DNA from: Halosimplex rubrum
GTDB lineage: Archaea; Halobacteriota; Halobacteria; Halobacteriales; Haloarculaceae
Length of the DNA: 64,000 nucleotides
Direction of reading: 5' to 3'
NCBI RefSeq assembly: GCF_013415885.1
Contig: NZ_CP058910.1
Location: 1,798,001-1,862,000 of the forward strand
The number at the start of each line of letters is the position of its first letter. Within the stretch, counting starts at the first letter, position 1. The notes below the pieces were generated by a model that was not told where the DNA came from, searched no databases, and saw only the letters and a list, made by a program, of their open reading frames with translations. Shown here in pieces: positions 45,228 to 53,296 of this stretch. The translations under genes were made by a program, and so were the position numbers.

Positions 45228-45503
45228 GTGAGAGCATCCACACGACCAAACGTGGCGAACAAGAATTTCGAGCCGACGGGGCAGCAGCGACAGGTCCTCA
45301 ACGTCTTCCGCGACGAGTACCAGGTAAACCCGCGACTGATCCGTGACGTGACAGGGCTGGAGCGCCAGCGAGTCAACGACGCGCTGTCGGCGCTGGGGAA
45401 CGCCGGCTGGATCGAGAAGCGAACGCGGGGGCTGTACCGACTTGTCTACGACGGCGAAGGGTACGTGACTGTCGAACTCCGGCACAAGGAGCGCGATCGG
45501 TGA
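45228..45503 (+). CDS. Viral winged-helix protein (PhiH1-repressor-like)
   Basis: The 91-residue protein has QQRQVLNVFRDEYQVNPRLI, then VTGLERQRVNDALSALGNAG, and IEKRTRGLYRLVYDGEGYV, echoing the ending of the PhiH1-type repressor. The start may be GTG 45228 or a GTG eight codons inside. It overlaps the next gene by TGATG. Confidence 0.7.
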   Translation: MRASTRPNVANKNFEPTGQQRQVLNVFRDEYQVNPRLIRDVTGLERQRVNDALSALGNAGWIEKRTRGLYRLVYDGEGYVTVELRHKERDR

Positions 45504-45679
45504 TGCCGACCAGTGACCGCGAGGCCCGCGACGTGCTGGCCGAGCTCGAACGCGAGCACCGACAGTTCCGCGCCTACCTCGCGGGCGTCCGCGTCGGGAC
45601 ACGCATCCCAGCGGATTGCGACCGCGACGAGTTCCGCGAGCGCATCCTCGACGGCTTCTCCGACCACGTCGAGGACTGA
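45503..45679 (+). CDS. 58-residue viral helical protein
   Basis: The frame MPTSDREARDVLAELEREHR is charged and helical and has one Cys. Its ATG overlaps the stop of the wHTH gene (TGATG), so the two are co-translated. It could be a partner or antirepressor. The family is unknown. Confidence 0.62.
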   Translation: MPTSDREARDVLAELEREHRQFRAYLAGVRVGTRIPADCDRDEFRERILDGFSDHVED

Positions 45680-45694
45680 CGGGTTAGTTTTTTC
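45680..45694 (+). terminator. T-rich transcription stop candidate
   Basis: A run of six T (45688-45693) follows the last rightward gene, in otherwise GC-rich sequence, as in archaeal U-rich termination. Confidence 0.4.
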
Positions 45695-45713
45695 GCCGAT
45701 CGAAGATGCATAC

Positions 45714-46043
45714 TTAGATCCGCCTTGCCCATGGCGGTGTTTCTCCCTCTACGAATCGATCGAGGTGTTCACGGCACAACAACATCTGGTCTGGTGTGCG
45801 CACTGAGCCAACCGGTTCGGCACTCCCAGGTTTGCGCTCCCGCTCAAGTGCTCCGGTCCCACACGTCGCTTCGTTAGAACAGGGCGAGTCTGCTGGAAAT
45901 CCGCACCCCATCGAATCTGGTTTGCGCGACGCCAGTTCACGAACACAGCGTCGGCAAATCGTCCCGTGGCTCTCTACACTTCCGTCAAACTCGAAAATTG
46001 AGCCAACAGTCGGCCCACTATCTCCGCAGATGATACATCCCAT
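45714..46043 (-). CDS. Viral zinc-binding protein with own promoter
   Basis: The 109-residue protein begins MGCIICGDSGPTVGSIFEFD and has further Cys in CRRC, CGFPADSPC, and LLCREHL. It resembles treble-clef/HNH-like zinc frames without clear catalytic residues. TTTTATAC (46071-46078) lies 28-35 bases before the ATG. It uses fewer G/C codons than neighbours. Confidence 0.62.
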   Translation of the reverse strand: MGCIICGDSGPTVGSIFEFDGSVESHGTICRRCVRELASRKPDSMGCGFPADSPCSNEATCGTGALERERKPGSAEPVGSVRTPDQMLLCREHLDRFVEGETPPWARRI

Positions 46044-46114
46044 CTTAGATCAAACTGTACATCGGTTGGTGTATAAAATCTGGCACTGCTGGCAACGCCG
46101 GGGTCGCGATGGAG

Positions 46115-47311
46115 TCACTCCAGCGCGTACAGGACCCCGTCGTTGCACCCGCAGTAGACGGCTCCATCGACGACCGCAGGCGAGGAGTCCACCCAGTCGC
46201 CGACCGAGAACGTCCAGTTCTCCGAGCCGTCGATCGCGTTGACCGCGTGGATCGTCGAGTCCCAGGCGCCGATATAGACGACGCCGTCGGCGTAGGCTGG
46301 CGAGGAGCTGTAGACCACGTCCCCAGTCGTATACGTCCATTCGTTCGAGCCGTCGCTGGCACTGACCGCCCGTAGTGCGCCGTTCGATGACCCACAGAAG
46401 ACCGTTCCATTCGCGACCGCTGGCGAGGAGTAGATCCCATAATACCCCGAGAAACTCGTGTTGACCCACTCTTCCGAGCCATCACTGGCGTTTAGCGCGT
46501 ATAGATTGTTGCCAGTATCGCCGACGTAGACCGTGCCTCCAACTACGGAGGGGGAGGCCTCAATTCTATTCCCCGTATTATATGTCCACTGCTCGGAACC
46601 GTCACCGGCGTTCAGTGCATATATCGTCCCATCATTGGACCCACAGTAAACCGTCCCGCCGACGACAGCGGGTGATGAGCGCGCATCTGCTCCAGTTTGC
46701 CAGAGAATCGACCCATCCGACGCGTCGATGGCACTGATATGGTCTCCCCCACCGACATAAACGGATCCGTTCACGACCGCTGGTGATGAGACGCCCCCAC
46801 TGCTCGAAGGAGATTGCGACCACTGTTCGGTCCCATCGTCCGTGTCGAAAGCGTGGACATTTGATCCGACTCTGGCGTACAGAGTCCCGTTAACGACCGC
46901 GGGGGTTGCATCTGTAGGACCACCAGGAGATGCTGACCACTCGGCAGTGCCATCACCGGAGTTGATTGCGGCGATAGTGCCGCCGCCACCGACGCCGTAC
47001 ACTATCCCATCGACCACAACCGGCGACGCAACGACTTCCCCGGAGAACGAATACGTCCACATCTCCGTGGCGGATCCGGCCGGCCCGGCCGCGTCGGCGA
47101 CCCCCGTGTGCCTTGGGTCGTGTCGGTACATCGGCCAGTTGACCGATGGGGTGCCCGTGCCCCGGGTCACTTGATCCGAGATCAGTGCGCCGTCGTCCGA
47201 GGTTCCGATCGGGTTGGGGATGGCGTCGCTCTGGATGCGTTCCTCAACGCCGTCGATGCGACGCTTCAGGTGGCGGAGGATCGCCGCCGACCGCTCTGGT
47301 GGAGATGGCAT
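46115..47311 (-). CDS. PQQ-like beta-propeller protein in the tail operon
   Basis: The 398-residue protein has about eight repeats of ~38 residues with the pattern SSPAVVNGTVYVGS...IYALNA.DGSEQW, an eight-bladed PQQ propeller. The N-terminal ~60 residues hold a coiled-coil (RHLKRRIDGVEERIQ) and a WPMYRHDPRHTG entry strand. There is no signal peptide. Position at the end of the tail operon, 3 bases after a tail-tip-like gene, suggests a virion tail-tip or host-binding protein. This is inferred. Confidence 0.75.
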   Translation of the reverse strand: MPSPPERSAAILRHLKRRIDGVEERIQSDAIPNPIGTSDDGALISDQVTRGTGTPSVNWPMYRHDPRHTGVADAAGPAGSATEMWTYSFSGEVVASPVVVDGIVYGVGGGGTIAAINSGDGTAEWSASPGGPTDATPAVVNGTLYARVGSNVHAFDTDDGTEQWSQSPSSSGGVSSPAVVNGSVYVGGGDHISAIDASDGSILWQTGADARSSPAVVGGTVYCGSNDGTIYALNAGDGSEQWTYNTGNRIEASPSVVGGTVYVGDTGNNLYALNASDGSEEWVNTSFSGYYGIYSSPAVANGTVFCGSSNGALRAVSASDGSNEWTYTTGDVVYSSSPAYADGVVYIGAWDSTIHAVNAIDGSENWTFSVGDWVDSSPAVVDGAVYCGCNDGVLYALE

Positions 47312-47314
47312 GAG

Positions 47315-47890
47315 TTAGAGCGCCTGATGGAAGATCGAGGCGTTGATCGTCACCTCGATGTCGCTGGTCTTCTCGACTGGGTTGATCAGCGTCCGGTTGA
47401 TGAACGTGTTCGTGGCGTCGTCGACGAGGCCGGCCTCCCGGAGCGTGTTCCCGTTCGCGCTGTTCGCGCCGATGAGCGTCGTCGTCGCCAAGTCCTGCCC
47501 GTTGTCGGTCGTCGAGCCGACGCTGGTCCGGAAGACTTCACTCCCGAGGGCCGTGTTCGACGGGACGGGCTCGGTGTCGGCGGTCCCGACCGCGAGGTGG
47601 CTCGCCGAGATGTTCGTCGCGGAGTTGTTCGGATCCACGTAGTCGGTCAGGTTCTGCAGGTACGTGACGAGTATCTGGTTGGTCGTCGTCTGGGTGTATC
47701 TCGGGTCGACGGTGCCGTTCCGCAGTCGCTGGAGCCGTCCGTAGTCCGAGAGCGAGCCCCAGGCGGGCCAGCGCTGTCGGAGTCGGTTGGCGTCGTACAC
47801 GTCGACGGAGTACACACCCCGGATGGCGAGTCGGCCGTCCCGATCGCTGTCGCTACCTCGGCCGAGGATGCGTCTGATAAGCTGTTTCAT
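47315..47890 (-). CDS. Tail-tip/fibre-like virion protein
   Basis: The 191-residue protein contains SHLAVGTADTEPVPSNTALG, a motif seen in phage tail-fibre and baseplate proteins, then a beta-rich half. It overlaps the hub gene by four bases. A role in the tail tip is likely from order. Confidence 0.65.
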   Translation of the reverse strand: MKQLIRRILGRGSDSDRDGRLAIRGVYSVDVYDANRLRQRWPAWGSLSDYGRLQRLRNGTVDPRYTQTTTNQILVTYLQNLTDYVDPNNSATNISASHLAVGTADTEPVPSNTALGSEVFRTSVGSTTDNGQDLATTTLIGANSANGNTLREAGLVDDATNTFINRTLINPVEKTSDIEVTINASIFHQAL

Positions 47891-49374
47891 GTTGGCGTGC
47901 CGGTGATGTTCGCGGCGATTGATCCGAGGTTCGTCGTGTCGAACTCGGTGGTCAGCTGGTTGGCTTCGAACTCGTGCTTGACGCGTGTGACGACGTGCGT
48001 CCCGTCGGCATCGAGATAGGGCAACCCGATATTGATGGCGTCGAGCGGTGTTAGGTTGTGTGCCCGCGGAGAGTCGGCCTCGAAGTCGCCTTCGCGTGTC
48101 GCGACGCGTGCCGTCTGGAGCAACGTCGTCGCCAGATCCTTCGCGGCAGTGACGGTGTCGATATCGTTCGCGGGGACTTTCCGGTCAACGCGATTCCGGC
48201 GGCCGATCTCGTACTGGTTGGTCGCTTCCGCGGAGATGGGATAACTCTCGAATAGCTGGTAGGTGAGCGACTCATCCGGCTGGTATGTCCCGTCGCCACT
48301 GGTGTCCTGATACCCGACCTCCTGGCCGTTGGACTGGCTGGACTCGACGATCATCCAGCACGGGTCGGGCACATCATCGGCGCCGACGCGGAAGGTGGTC
48401 CAGTCGCCGTCAGCCAGGTCTGTCGCAGGCACGGTCGCCCGGCCGATATCGGCCGTCCGGTCGTCCGGCGCGACGGGCTGACCGCCATCGCCCGGCTGGA
48501 TCCGGACGGTGAGGCTCTCGTTGGTCCCGGTCGTTCGTGTCCAGAGGTCGACACGGGGGACCGAGGGGTACTTCGGCGACAGCTCTTGTGAGAGAAACGC
48601 CGCGTCGGTCGCGAGGACGTATCCGTCCTGTGCGGTCTGACCGACCGACGCGCGGGCCCCGCGCCCGCCACGGATGATGACGCGGTTGGCGTAGTCGTCC
48701 TTCGAGACGGGGAGCGACACCGGCAGAACAACGTCGTCGACGCCGAGGGTCATCGTCGAGGTGAACTCCGACCGGTACTTCACGAGCAACTTGAGCCCAT
48801 CGCTGCCGATGACCGCGCCGACGAGATCCGCAGCTTCCTTGACCGCTTCGAGGAGGTTCGTGTGGTTGAACTGAGCGGATCGCTCGTCGTTGGTCGTGTT
48901 CGACAGCGCCGAGATGTCAATCTCGGGTGCCTCGTTGCCGACGATCGTGTCGATGATGGCCGTTGGCGAGCCGGCGACAGGCATGTCGTCGAACGCGTCG
49001 GCGATCGTCCGGTCGCCCAGGATCCCACAGACCCAGTCCTCCAGCTCGAGCCGAAGGACCCGCCGGAGGTTCGTCTCGACGGTCGGTTCGGCTCGCTTGA
49101 CGAGGCCCGTGAACCGACGGGACATCGACGACTCGCCGACCAGCCGCGCCCACAACTCGACGCGGGAGTTCAGACCGATATCGAGGTCGTCACGGTAGGC
49201 GGCCTCCTGGTCGTATATCTCGACGACTCCCGAGTCGCGAGATGGGCCGGCGTTGCGAGCGAACTGTGCCGACCGCACGTGGTCGAACGGGACCGTCGCG
49301 TCAGGGGACGAGGTGGTATTTCCGGCAGCGTAGATCCGGAGTTCGAGCTCTCCCTGGTAGATCTGTTTCGTCAT
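47887..49374 (-). CDS. Tail hub/baseplate-like protein
   Basis: The 495-residue protein follows the tape measure gene and has the beta-rich architecture of distal-tail/hub proteins: FDHVRSAQFARNAGPSRDSG with alpha-beta repeats, then the hub core (VIIRGGRGARASVGQTAQDG). A C-terminal region (DADGTHVVTRVKHEFEANQL) closes it. It likely caps the tail tube at the tip. Confidence 0.7.
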   Translation of the reverse strand: MTKQIYQGELELRIYAAGNTTSSPDATVPFDHVRSAQFARNAGPSRDSGVVEIYDQEAAYRDDLDIGLNSRVELWARLVGESSMSRRFTGLVKRAEPTVETNLRRVLRLELEDWVCGILGDRTIADAFDDMPVAGSPTAIIDTIVGNEAPEIDISALSNTTNDERSAQFNHTNLLEAVKEAADLVGAVIGSDGLKLLVKYRSEFTSTMTLGVDDVVLPVSLPVSKDDYANRVIIRGGRGARASVGQTAQDGYVLATDAAFLSQELSPKYPSVPRVDLWTRTTGTNESLTVRIQPGDGGQPVAPDDRTADIGRATVPATDLADGDWTTFRVGADDVPDPCWMIVESSQSNGQEVGYQDTSGDGTYQPDESLTYQLFESYPISAEATNQYEIGRRNRVDRKVPANDIDTVTAAKDLATTLLQTARVATREGDFEADSPRAHNLTPLDAINIGLPYLDADGTHVVTRVKHEFEANQLTTEFDTTNLGSIAANITGTPT

Positions 49375-49376
49375 GG

Positions 49377-50816
49377 CTATCGGCCGCTGGAGGTGTCGCG
49401 GACGTTCTCTGACTCAGTCTCGCGCAGGAATGCCGCTGCGGCCTGCTGACCGCCGCGGCGGCTACCCGCGTAGATCTCCAGATTCTCGACGGTTCTGCTG
49501 TTATCCGTCTGTTGGACCTCTGTGCGTTGGGTCCGGGCTGTCGCGTCGGCGATCGTCTGGTCCATCTGCGAGACGCCGCCGAAAAAGCCCTGGTCGTCGT
49601 TGGGGTTGGCGAGTGCGGAGACGCCAGCACCGAGCCGGAAAAACTGTCTGGTCGCCGGGTTCTTGGCTGCTGTTGAGACCGCCCGGTCGGCCCGCTCACC
49701 ACCGATGTTTTCGCGGGTGTCCTGTCCAGATTGATTGATGGCGTCCATCACGCCAGTCTGGTGAAGCACGCGGACGATCCCAACACCGATGGCGCCCCCG
49801 ATCGCCCCACCGAGGGCGGTCGCCCCGGCCGCCGAGCCGATCGAGGCGCCGACGCCCGACAACCCCGACCCGGCGAAGATGTTGCCGAGCCCGCCGATCG
49901 CCGACATCGCGCCGTGGATCTTCCAGATGGCGGGGCCCAGCGCGATAGCGGCCGCCGTGGCATCCTGAAGCGGGCCCGGAAGCGCCGCCCAGGTCTCCAG
50001 ACCAGCATCGGTAAGCCGGAGGAGGGCAGTCAGCGGTGGCAGGAGAGTGTCGGCGACGGCCGTCCCGAACTCCAGCGCATCCGGACCCAGGTCGGCGACC
50101 ACCTGGCCGAAGGTGATGAGCTCCGGTTTCAGTTCGTTCGTCGTCGACTGGATCGCCTCGAAGGCGCCGGGCCCGTTCGCGAGCAACCAGTTGACGCCGG
50201 CGCGGAGATCGTCCTGGTAGGCACGAGCGAGATCGAACGCTGCGCCCGTGGCCGCTGGCAGCACGTCCATCGCGATACCGCCGTAGCCACGGAGCGACTC
50301 CTTGAACTCCTCAGTCGACCCGACGGCGGCGACCATCTCCTCGGTCAGGTCCGGGACGGCGTCGATCCCAGTCTGGAGCAGCGGGTAGAACTCGTCGCCC
50401 AGCGGCTCGATGATCTGCATGACCTCCAGGCGCGTCCGGGCGAACTCTCGCTTGAGCTGGCGCATGTGCGTCACGGCGCCGACACCCAGCAGTAGCCCGA
50501 GGGCGCCACCCGCCGCGCCGAGGCCGGCCGTGAGGCCACCGACGGCGACGGTCGCCGCACCGGCGCCGGCCGTCAGCGCGGCGAGTGCCGGAATGAGACT
50601 GCCCGATAACCCAGCCGAGACGGCGCCGATCGAGAGCCGTGCGCTTTGGGCCGAGGCCCCGGCCGCAGTCATCGCTGCCGACGTCCTTGACAGCGCGCCC
50701 GATGCCTCGTCGGCCTCGTCGGCCGTCTCGTCGAGCTTCATGTTGACCCGCGTCAGGCCGGCCGTGGCGTCGCTGACCCGGGCGCCGACGTTGATACTTA
50801 GTCGTTCGAGAGCCAT
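49377..50816 (-). CDS. Tail tape measure protein
   Basis: The 479-residue protein starts MALERLSINVGARVSDATAG with a coiled-coil of Asp/Glu/Ala helices. It has glycine/alanine-rich hydrophobic helices (residues ~90-130 and ~360-385) and a helical C-terminus, as in tape measure proteins that set tail length. The position just after the tail-chaperone frameshift pair is the fixed place for this gene. By the usual rule of about 1.5 angstrom per residue, a tail of roughly 70 nm would be expected. Confidence 0.8.
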   Translation of the reverse strand: MALERLSINVGARVSDATAGLTRVNMKLDETADEADEASGALSRTSAAMTAAGASAQSARLSIGAVSAGLSGSLIPALAALTAGAGAATVAVGGLTAGLGAAGGALGLLLGVGAVTHMRQLKREFARTRLEVMQIIEPLGDEFYPLLQTGIDAVPDLTEEMVAAVGSTEEFKESLRGYGGIAMDVLPAATGAAFDLARAYQDDLRAGVNWLLANGPGAFEAIQSTTNELKPELITFGQVVADLGPDALEFGTAVADTLLPPLTALLRLTDAGLETWAALPGPLQDATAAAIALGPAIWKIHGAMSAIGGLGNIFAGSGLSGVGASIGSAAGATALGGAIGGAIGVGIVRVLHQTGVMDAINQSGQDTRENIGGERADRAVSTAAKNPATRQFFRLGAGVSALANPNDDQGFFGGVSQMDQTIADATARTQRTEVQQTDNSRTVENLEIYAGSRRGGQQAAAAFLRETESENVRDTSSGR

Positions 50817-50817
50817 G

Positions 50818-51455
50818 TCATGATCCGTTGATGTTGTTCCACTGATCGCGCCACTCACGGCGCGAGCGTTCCTTATCGTAGAACTGCGTGGACAGGTCGC
50901 GATCGCTCGACTGGTCGCCGCGAGCGCCGCCCCGACCGTCCACCTGCTCCTCTTGGATGTACGCCTCGGCCTGCTCGGCCAGGGCAATCTCCTGCACCTG
51001 CCGCGGCGTCAGGTCGTCGATGAGCGGCGGCCACGTGTGCCGATAACCCCACTCGTGCAGCGTCTTCGTCGTCAACGCCTCCTCGGCTCGGTCGGGGATC
51101 TCTACTCCAGGTCCAGATCCACGTTTCCCGCGACGGATTCGAGCGCAGCCTCCATCTCGCTGGCGCCCTGCCACTCGCTCATCATCACCGAGAAGATGGC
51201 CCAGCCACGACGGATCGATGCCTCGTCGCGGATATCGTCACCACCGAGGTCGGGTTTGAGGAGGTAGTTCTCGAAGACCCAGCCGAGCAACTCGGCGTCG
51301 GTCATCTCCTCGTCGAGTTGCTCGATCCGCTCCATCTCGCTGATGGAGATGTCTTCGAACTTCAGCGGGAGTTCGCGCCCATCGCGCTCGAACTCCGTCT
51401 CGATCGTCTCCCGACTCGTCAGGAAGTCTCGCGTCGCGTCGTAGTTGTTACTCAT
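50818..51455 (-). CDS. Tail assembly chaperone GT (frameshift fusion product)
   Basis: A -1 slip at the heptamer at 51123-51129 joins the first 111 residues of the 117-residue upstream frame to 101 residues of the overlapping second frame, giving a 212-residue GT-like protein. After the junction comes RGSGPGVEIPDRAEEALTTK, and near the C-terminus REWRDQWNNING. In lambda the G and GT proteins hold the tape measure during tail assembly. The second frame has no own ribosome-binding site. Confidence 0.75.
51096..51129 (-). promoter_or_regulatory. -1 programmed frameshift signal (slippery heptamer plus hairpin)
   Basis: On the minus strand GGGAAAC (51123-51129) reads G.GGA.AAC in the first frame and shifts to GGG.AAA.C, the X.XXY.YYZ pattern. 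Two bases later GGATCT and AGATCC (51115-51120 and 51096-51101) can form a stem with a 13-base loop holding the zero-frame stop. Confidence 0.75.
51102..51455 (-). CDS. Tail assembly chaperone G (unshifted product)
   Basis: The 117-residue helical acidic protein begins MSNNYDATRDFLTSRETIET and continues with LPLKFEDISISEMERIEQLD. It lies between the tail tube and tape measure genes. This is the lambda gpG position. It ends in TAG at 51102, within the loop of the hairpin downstream of the slip site. Confidence 0.78.
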   Translation of the reverse strand: MSNNYDATRDFLTSRETIETEFERDGRELPLKFEDISISEMERIEQLDEEMTDAELLGWVFENYLLKPDLGGDDIRDEASIRRGWAIFSVMMSEWQGASEMEAALESVAGNVDLDLE

Positions 51456-51471
51456 GGGTGTCGTAGTGATT

Positions 51472-52746
51472 TTATCCGGCGTCCGAGTGAACTGCTGTGA
51501 TCGCGTCGCCGCCGTCGGCGTGCGCCTCCAGCGTGATGCCGTAGATCATGTTCTCGTCGCCCTGTTCGCGATCGACGTCGTCGGTGTCGGCCGGCTGCGA
51601 GTTGTGCAGCGTCACGGCGCCGTCGGGGTACCCGTAGACGAGGTCGCCCGTCACCTCCCGGAAGTACCGCGAGTTCTGGATCGCACTTTCGTACGGCCCC
51701 GCGAGGTCGGCCTCGGCGGAGGCGGTCCGCGTCCCCATGTCGAGCGCCTGTCGACGCGTCCCCTGCTGGGCCTCTCGCGCCACCTCCACGTCGACGTTGA
51801 AGTCCAGCGCGTGGACGCGGTCGGCGTTCGCCGACTCGGCGAGTGCGCCTCCGCCGAACGTCGACGACGTGCCGAGGAACATGTAGGCGCCGGGGTCGGT
51901 GCCGATCTCGGAGCTGTGCGAGCCCGAGCCCGAGCCGAGCAGCGGGATACCGCGGTCGGCCTCGATGTTCTCGGGCTCTCCGGCGATCGGTGTCTCCAGC
52001 AGGTCGTTACCGTTGCCGTCGGTGACGGTGATGTCTCCGACGTGGTCGCCGTCGACCCAGATGGCGTCGATGTCTGAAAAGGAACTCGACGCCGCGACCG
52101 ACGTTGTCCCGTCGAGGTCAACGGAGGCCGTCGTCGACGCGCCCTCGCTCTCGATCGTGACCGTCTGGGTAGTGTCGTCCGACGACGAGCTCTTGACCTC
52201 CGGCGTGATGCTCGTCACCGGCTGGTGGACGATGTACTGTCGAACCTTCTGCGCCGCGTAGCCAGCCTCCCCGACGATCGGTTCGTTCGCCGACGGGTCT
52301 CCCGGAGCCGACCCGCTGGTCGGCTTGCATCCGCTGCCGTAGACGAACTCCCGGAAGCCGGCGCCCTTCGCGCCGCCGTCGTCGACCTCCCGCCGGATGA
52401 GAACCTCGTGGGTCGGAAAGGCCGTCTGGTAGTCGTGCTCGATGATGGCGCCGATCGGGTCGTTCGGCTCACCCGATCCATCGACGTAGAACCGCTGCAG
52501 GTACCACGCGATGGCGAGGTCGTGCTCCTCGGCCCCTCGAAAGTGGGCCTCGAGGTCGCCCGACCCGGCGGTGGTTTGGCCTTCGACGCCGGCGTCGCCA
52601 CTCCAGGCCGGGTAGCTGATGATCCAGTCTCCGAAGCGATTCCACTCGGCATCGGTCGGCGGGCGCGGGTAGGTGCCGGACGTGTCCGACGGAACCCACT
52701 CGGCCCGCACGTTCTGTAGTGCGTTCTCTGGGGGTGCGTCTGCCAT
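51472..52746 (-). CDS. Major tail tube protein
   Basis: The 424-residue protein precedes the chaperone pair, the usual place of the major tail protein. It has a long beta-rich body, a C-terminal half with FMFLGTSSTFGGGALAE-like and FNVDVEVAREAQQG parts, and a Ser/Asp/Thr-rich insert (residues ~190-260; VKSSSSDDTTQTVTIESEGA) that looks like an Ig-like or decoration domain. It would polymerise into the tail tube. Confidence 0.73.
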   Translation of the reverse strand: MADAPPENALQNVRAEWVPSDTSGTYPRPPTDAEWNRFGDWIISYPAWSGDAGVEGQTTAGSGDLEAHFRGAEEHDLAIAWYLQRFYVDGSGEPNDPIGAIIEHDYQTAFPTHEVLIRREVDDGGAKGAGFREFVYGSGCKPTSGSAPGDPSANEPIVGEAGYAAQKVRQYIVHQPVTSITPEVKSSSSDDTTQTVTIESEGASTTASVDLDGTTSVAASSSFSDIDAIWVDGDHVGDITVTDGNGNDLLETPIAGEPENIEADRGIPLLGSGSGSHSSEIGTDPGAYMFLGTSSTFGGGALAESANADRVHALDFNVDVEVAREAQQGTRRQALDMGTRTASAEADLAGPYESAIQNSRYFREVTGDLVYGYPDGAVTLHNSQPADTDDVDREQGDENMIYGITLEAHADGGDAITAVHSDAG

Positions 52747-52810
52747 GGTGATGTCCTCCTATCGAAACCGTGGCGGAAGACCTCGCTCCGCCGGGGTCAT
52801 CAGTTCACTC

Positions 52811-53149
52811 TCACTCGATGAGGTCGCTCTTGATCGAGAGCGTCCCGCGGGTCAGCGTCGCGACGTTCCCACCGCTGTCGGTCTGCTGGAGTTCGATATC
52901 GTAGGCGCCGTCCAAGTCATCGGTATCTTCGGCGTCGAGGTCGACCACGGCGACGTTGTCGTCCGCGCCCGTGACCGAGATCCCGTCGCCCGTCGTCTTC
53001 GTGACGGCCGCCGAGCCGTCCTCGGCGAGCACGAACGTCAGGTCCGACGACGAGAGATCGACCGGGTCGCCGGCCTCGTCGGTGACCGTCGCCCGGATCG
53101 ATTGGCTGTCGCCGCTGTACATCTCGCCGTACTGGTCTTCAGCAGTCAT
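52811..53149 (-). CDS. Beta-sandwich virion protein (BppU N-terminal-like)
   Basis: The 112-residue protein MTAEDQYGEMYSGDSQSIRA has an Ig/BppU-N-like beta-sandwich (SDLTFVLAEDGSAAVTKTT and GAYDIELQQTDSGG). Such domains anchor fibres or baseplates. It overlaps the small repeat gene by 11 bases. Confidence 0.62.
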   Translation of the reverse strand: MTAEDQYGEMYSGDSQSIRATVTDEAGDPVDLSSSDLTFVLAEDGSAAVTKTTGDGISVTGADDNVAVVDLDAEDTDDLDGAYDIELQQTDSGGNVATLTRGTLSIKSDLIE

Positions 53150-53294
53150 TGAGTGCGCCCTCCAGGTCGATGGTCGTGGGTGGTGCTCCGACGAGCTCGA
53201 TCGGCGCTTGCTCGCCGGCGATACGGATCGGAGTCGGAAGCGAGCCCGCCAGCGCGATGGGCTGGGGCGGCTCGCCGCGTAGGTCACAGGGCAT
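53139..53294 (-). CDS. 51-residue repeat protein homologous to end of the larger repeat protein
   Basis: The frame MPCDLRGEPPQPIALAGSLP continues with PTPIRIAGE, QAPIELVGA and PPTTIDLEGA, four imperfect copies of a P-x-I-x-L-x-G unit. The neighbouring large protein ends in a very similar LNGEPPAPIELNG, and the DNA repeat is recognisable. It lies two bases after that gene's stop. Confidence 0.55.
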   Translation of the reverse strand: MPCDLRGEPPQPIALAGSLPTPIRIAGEQAPIELVGAPPTTIDLEGALNDC

Positions 53295-53296
53295 GG

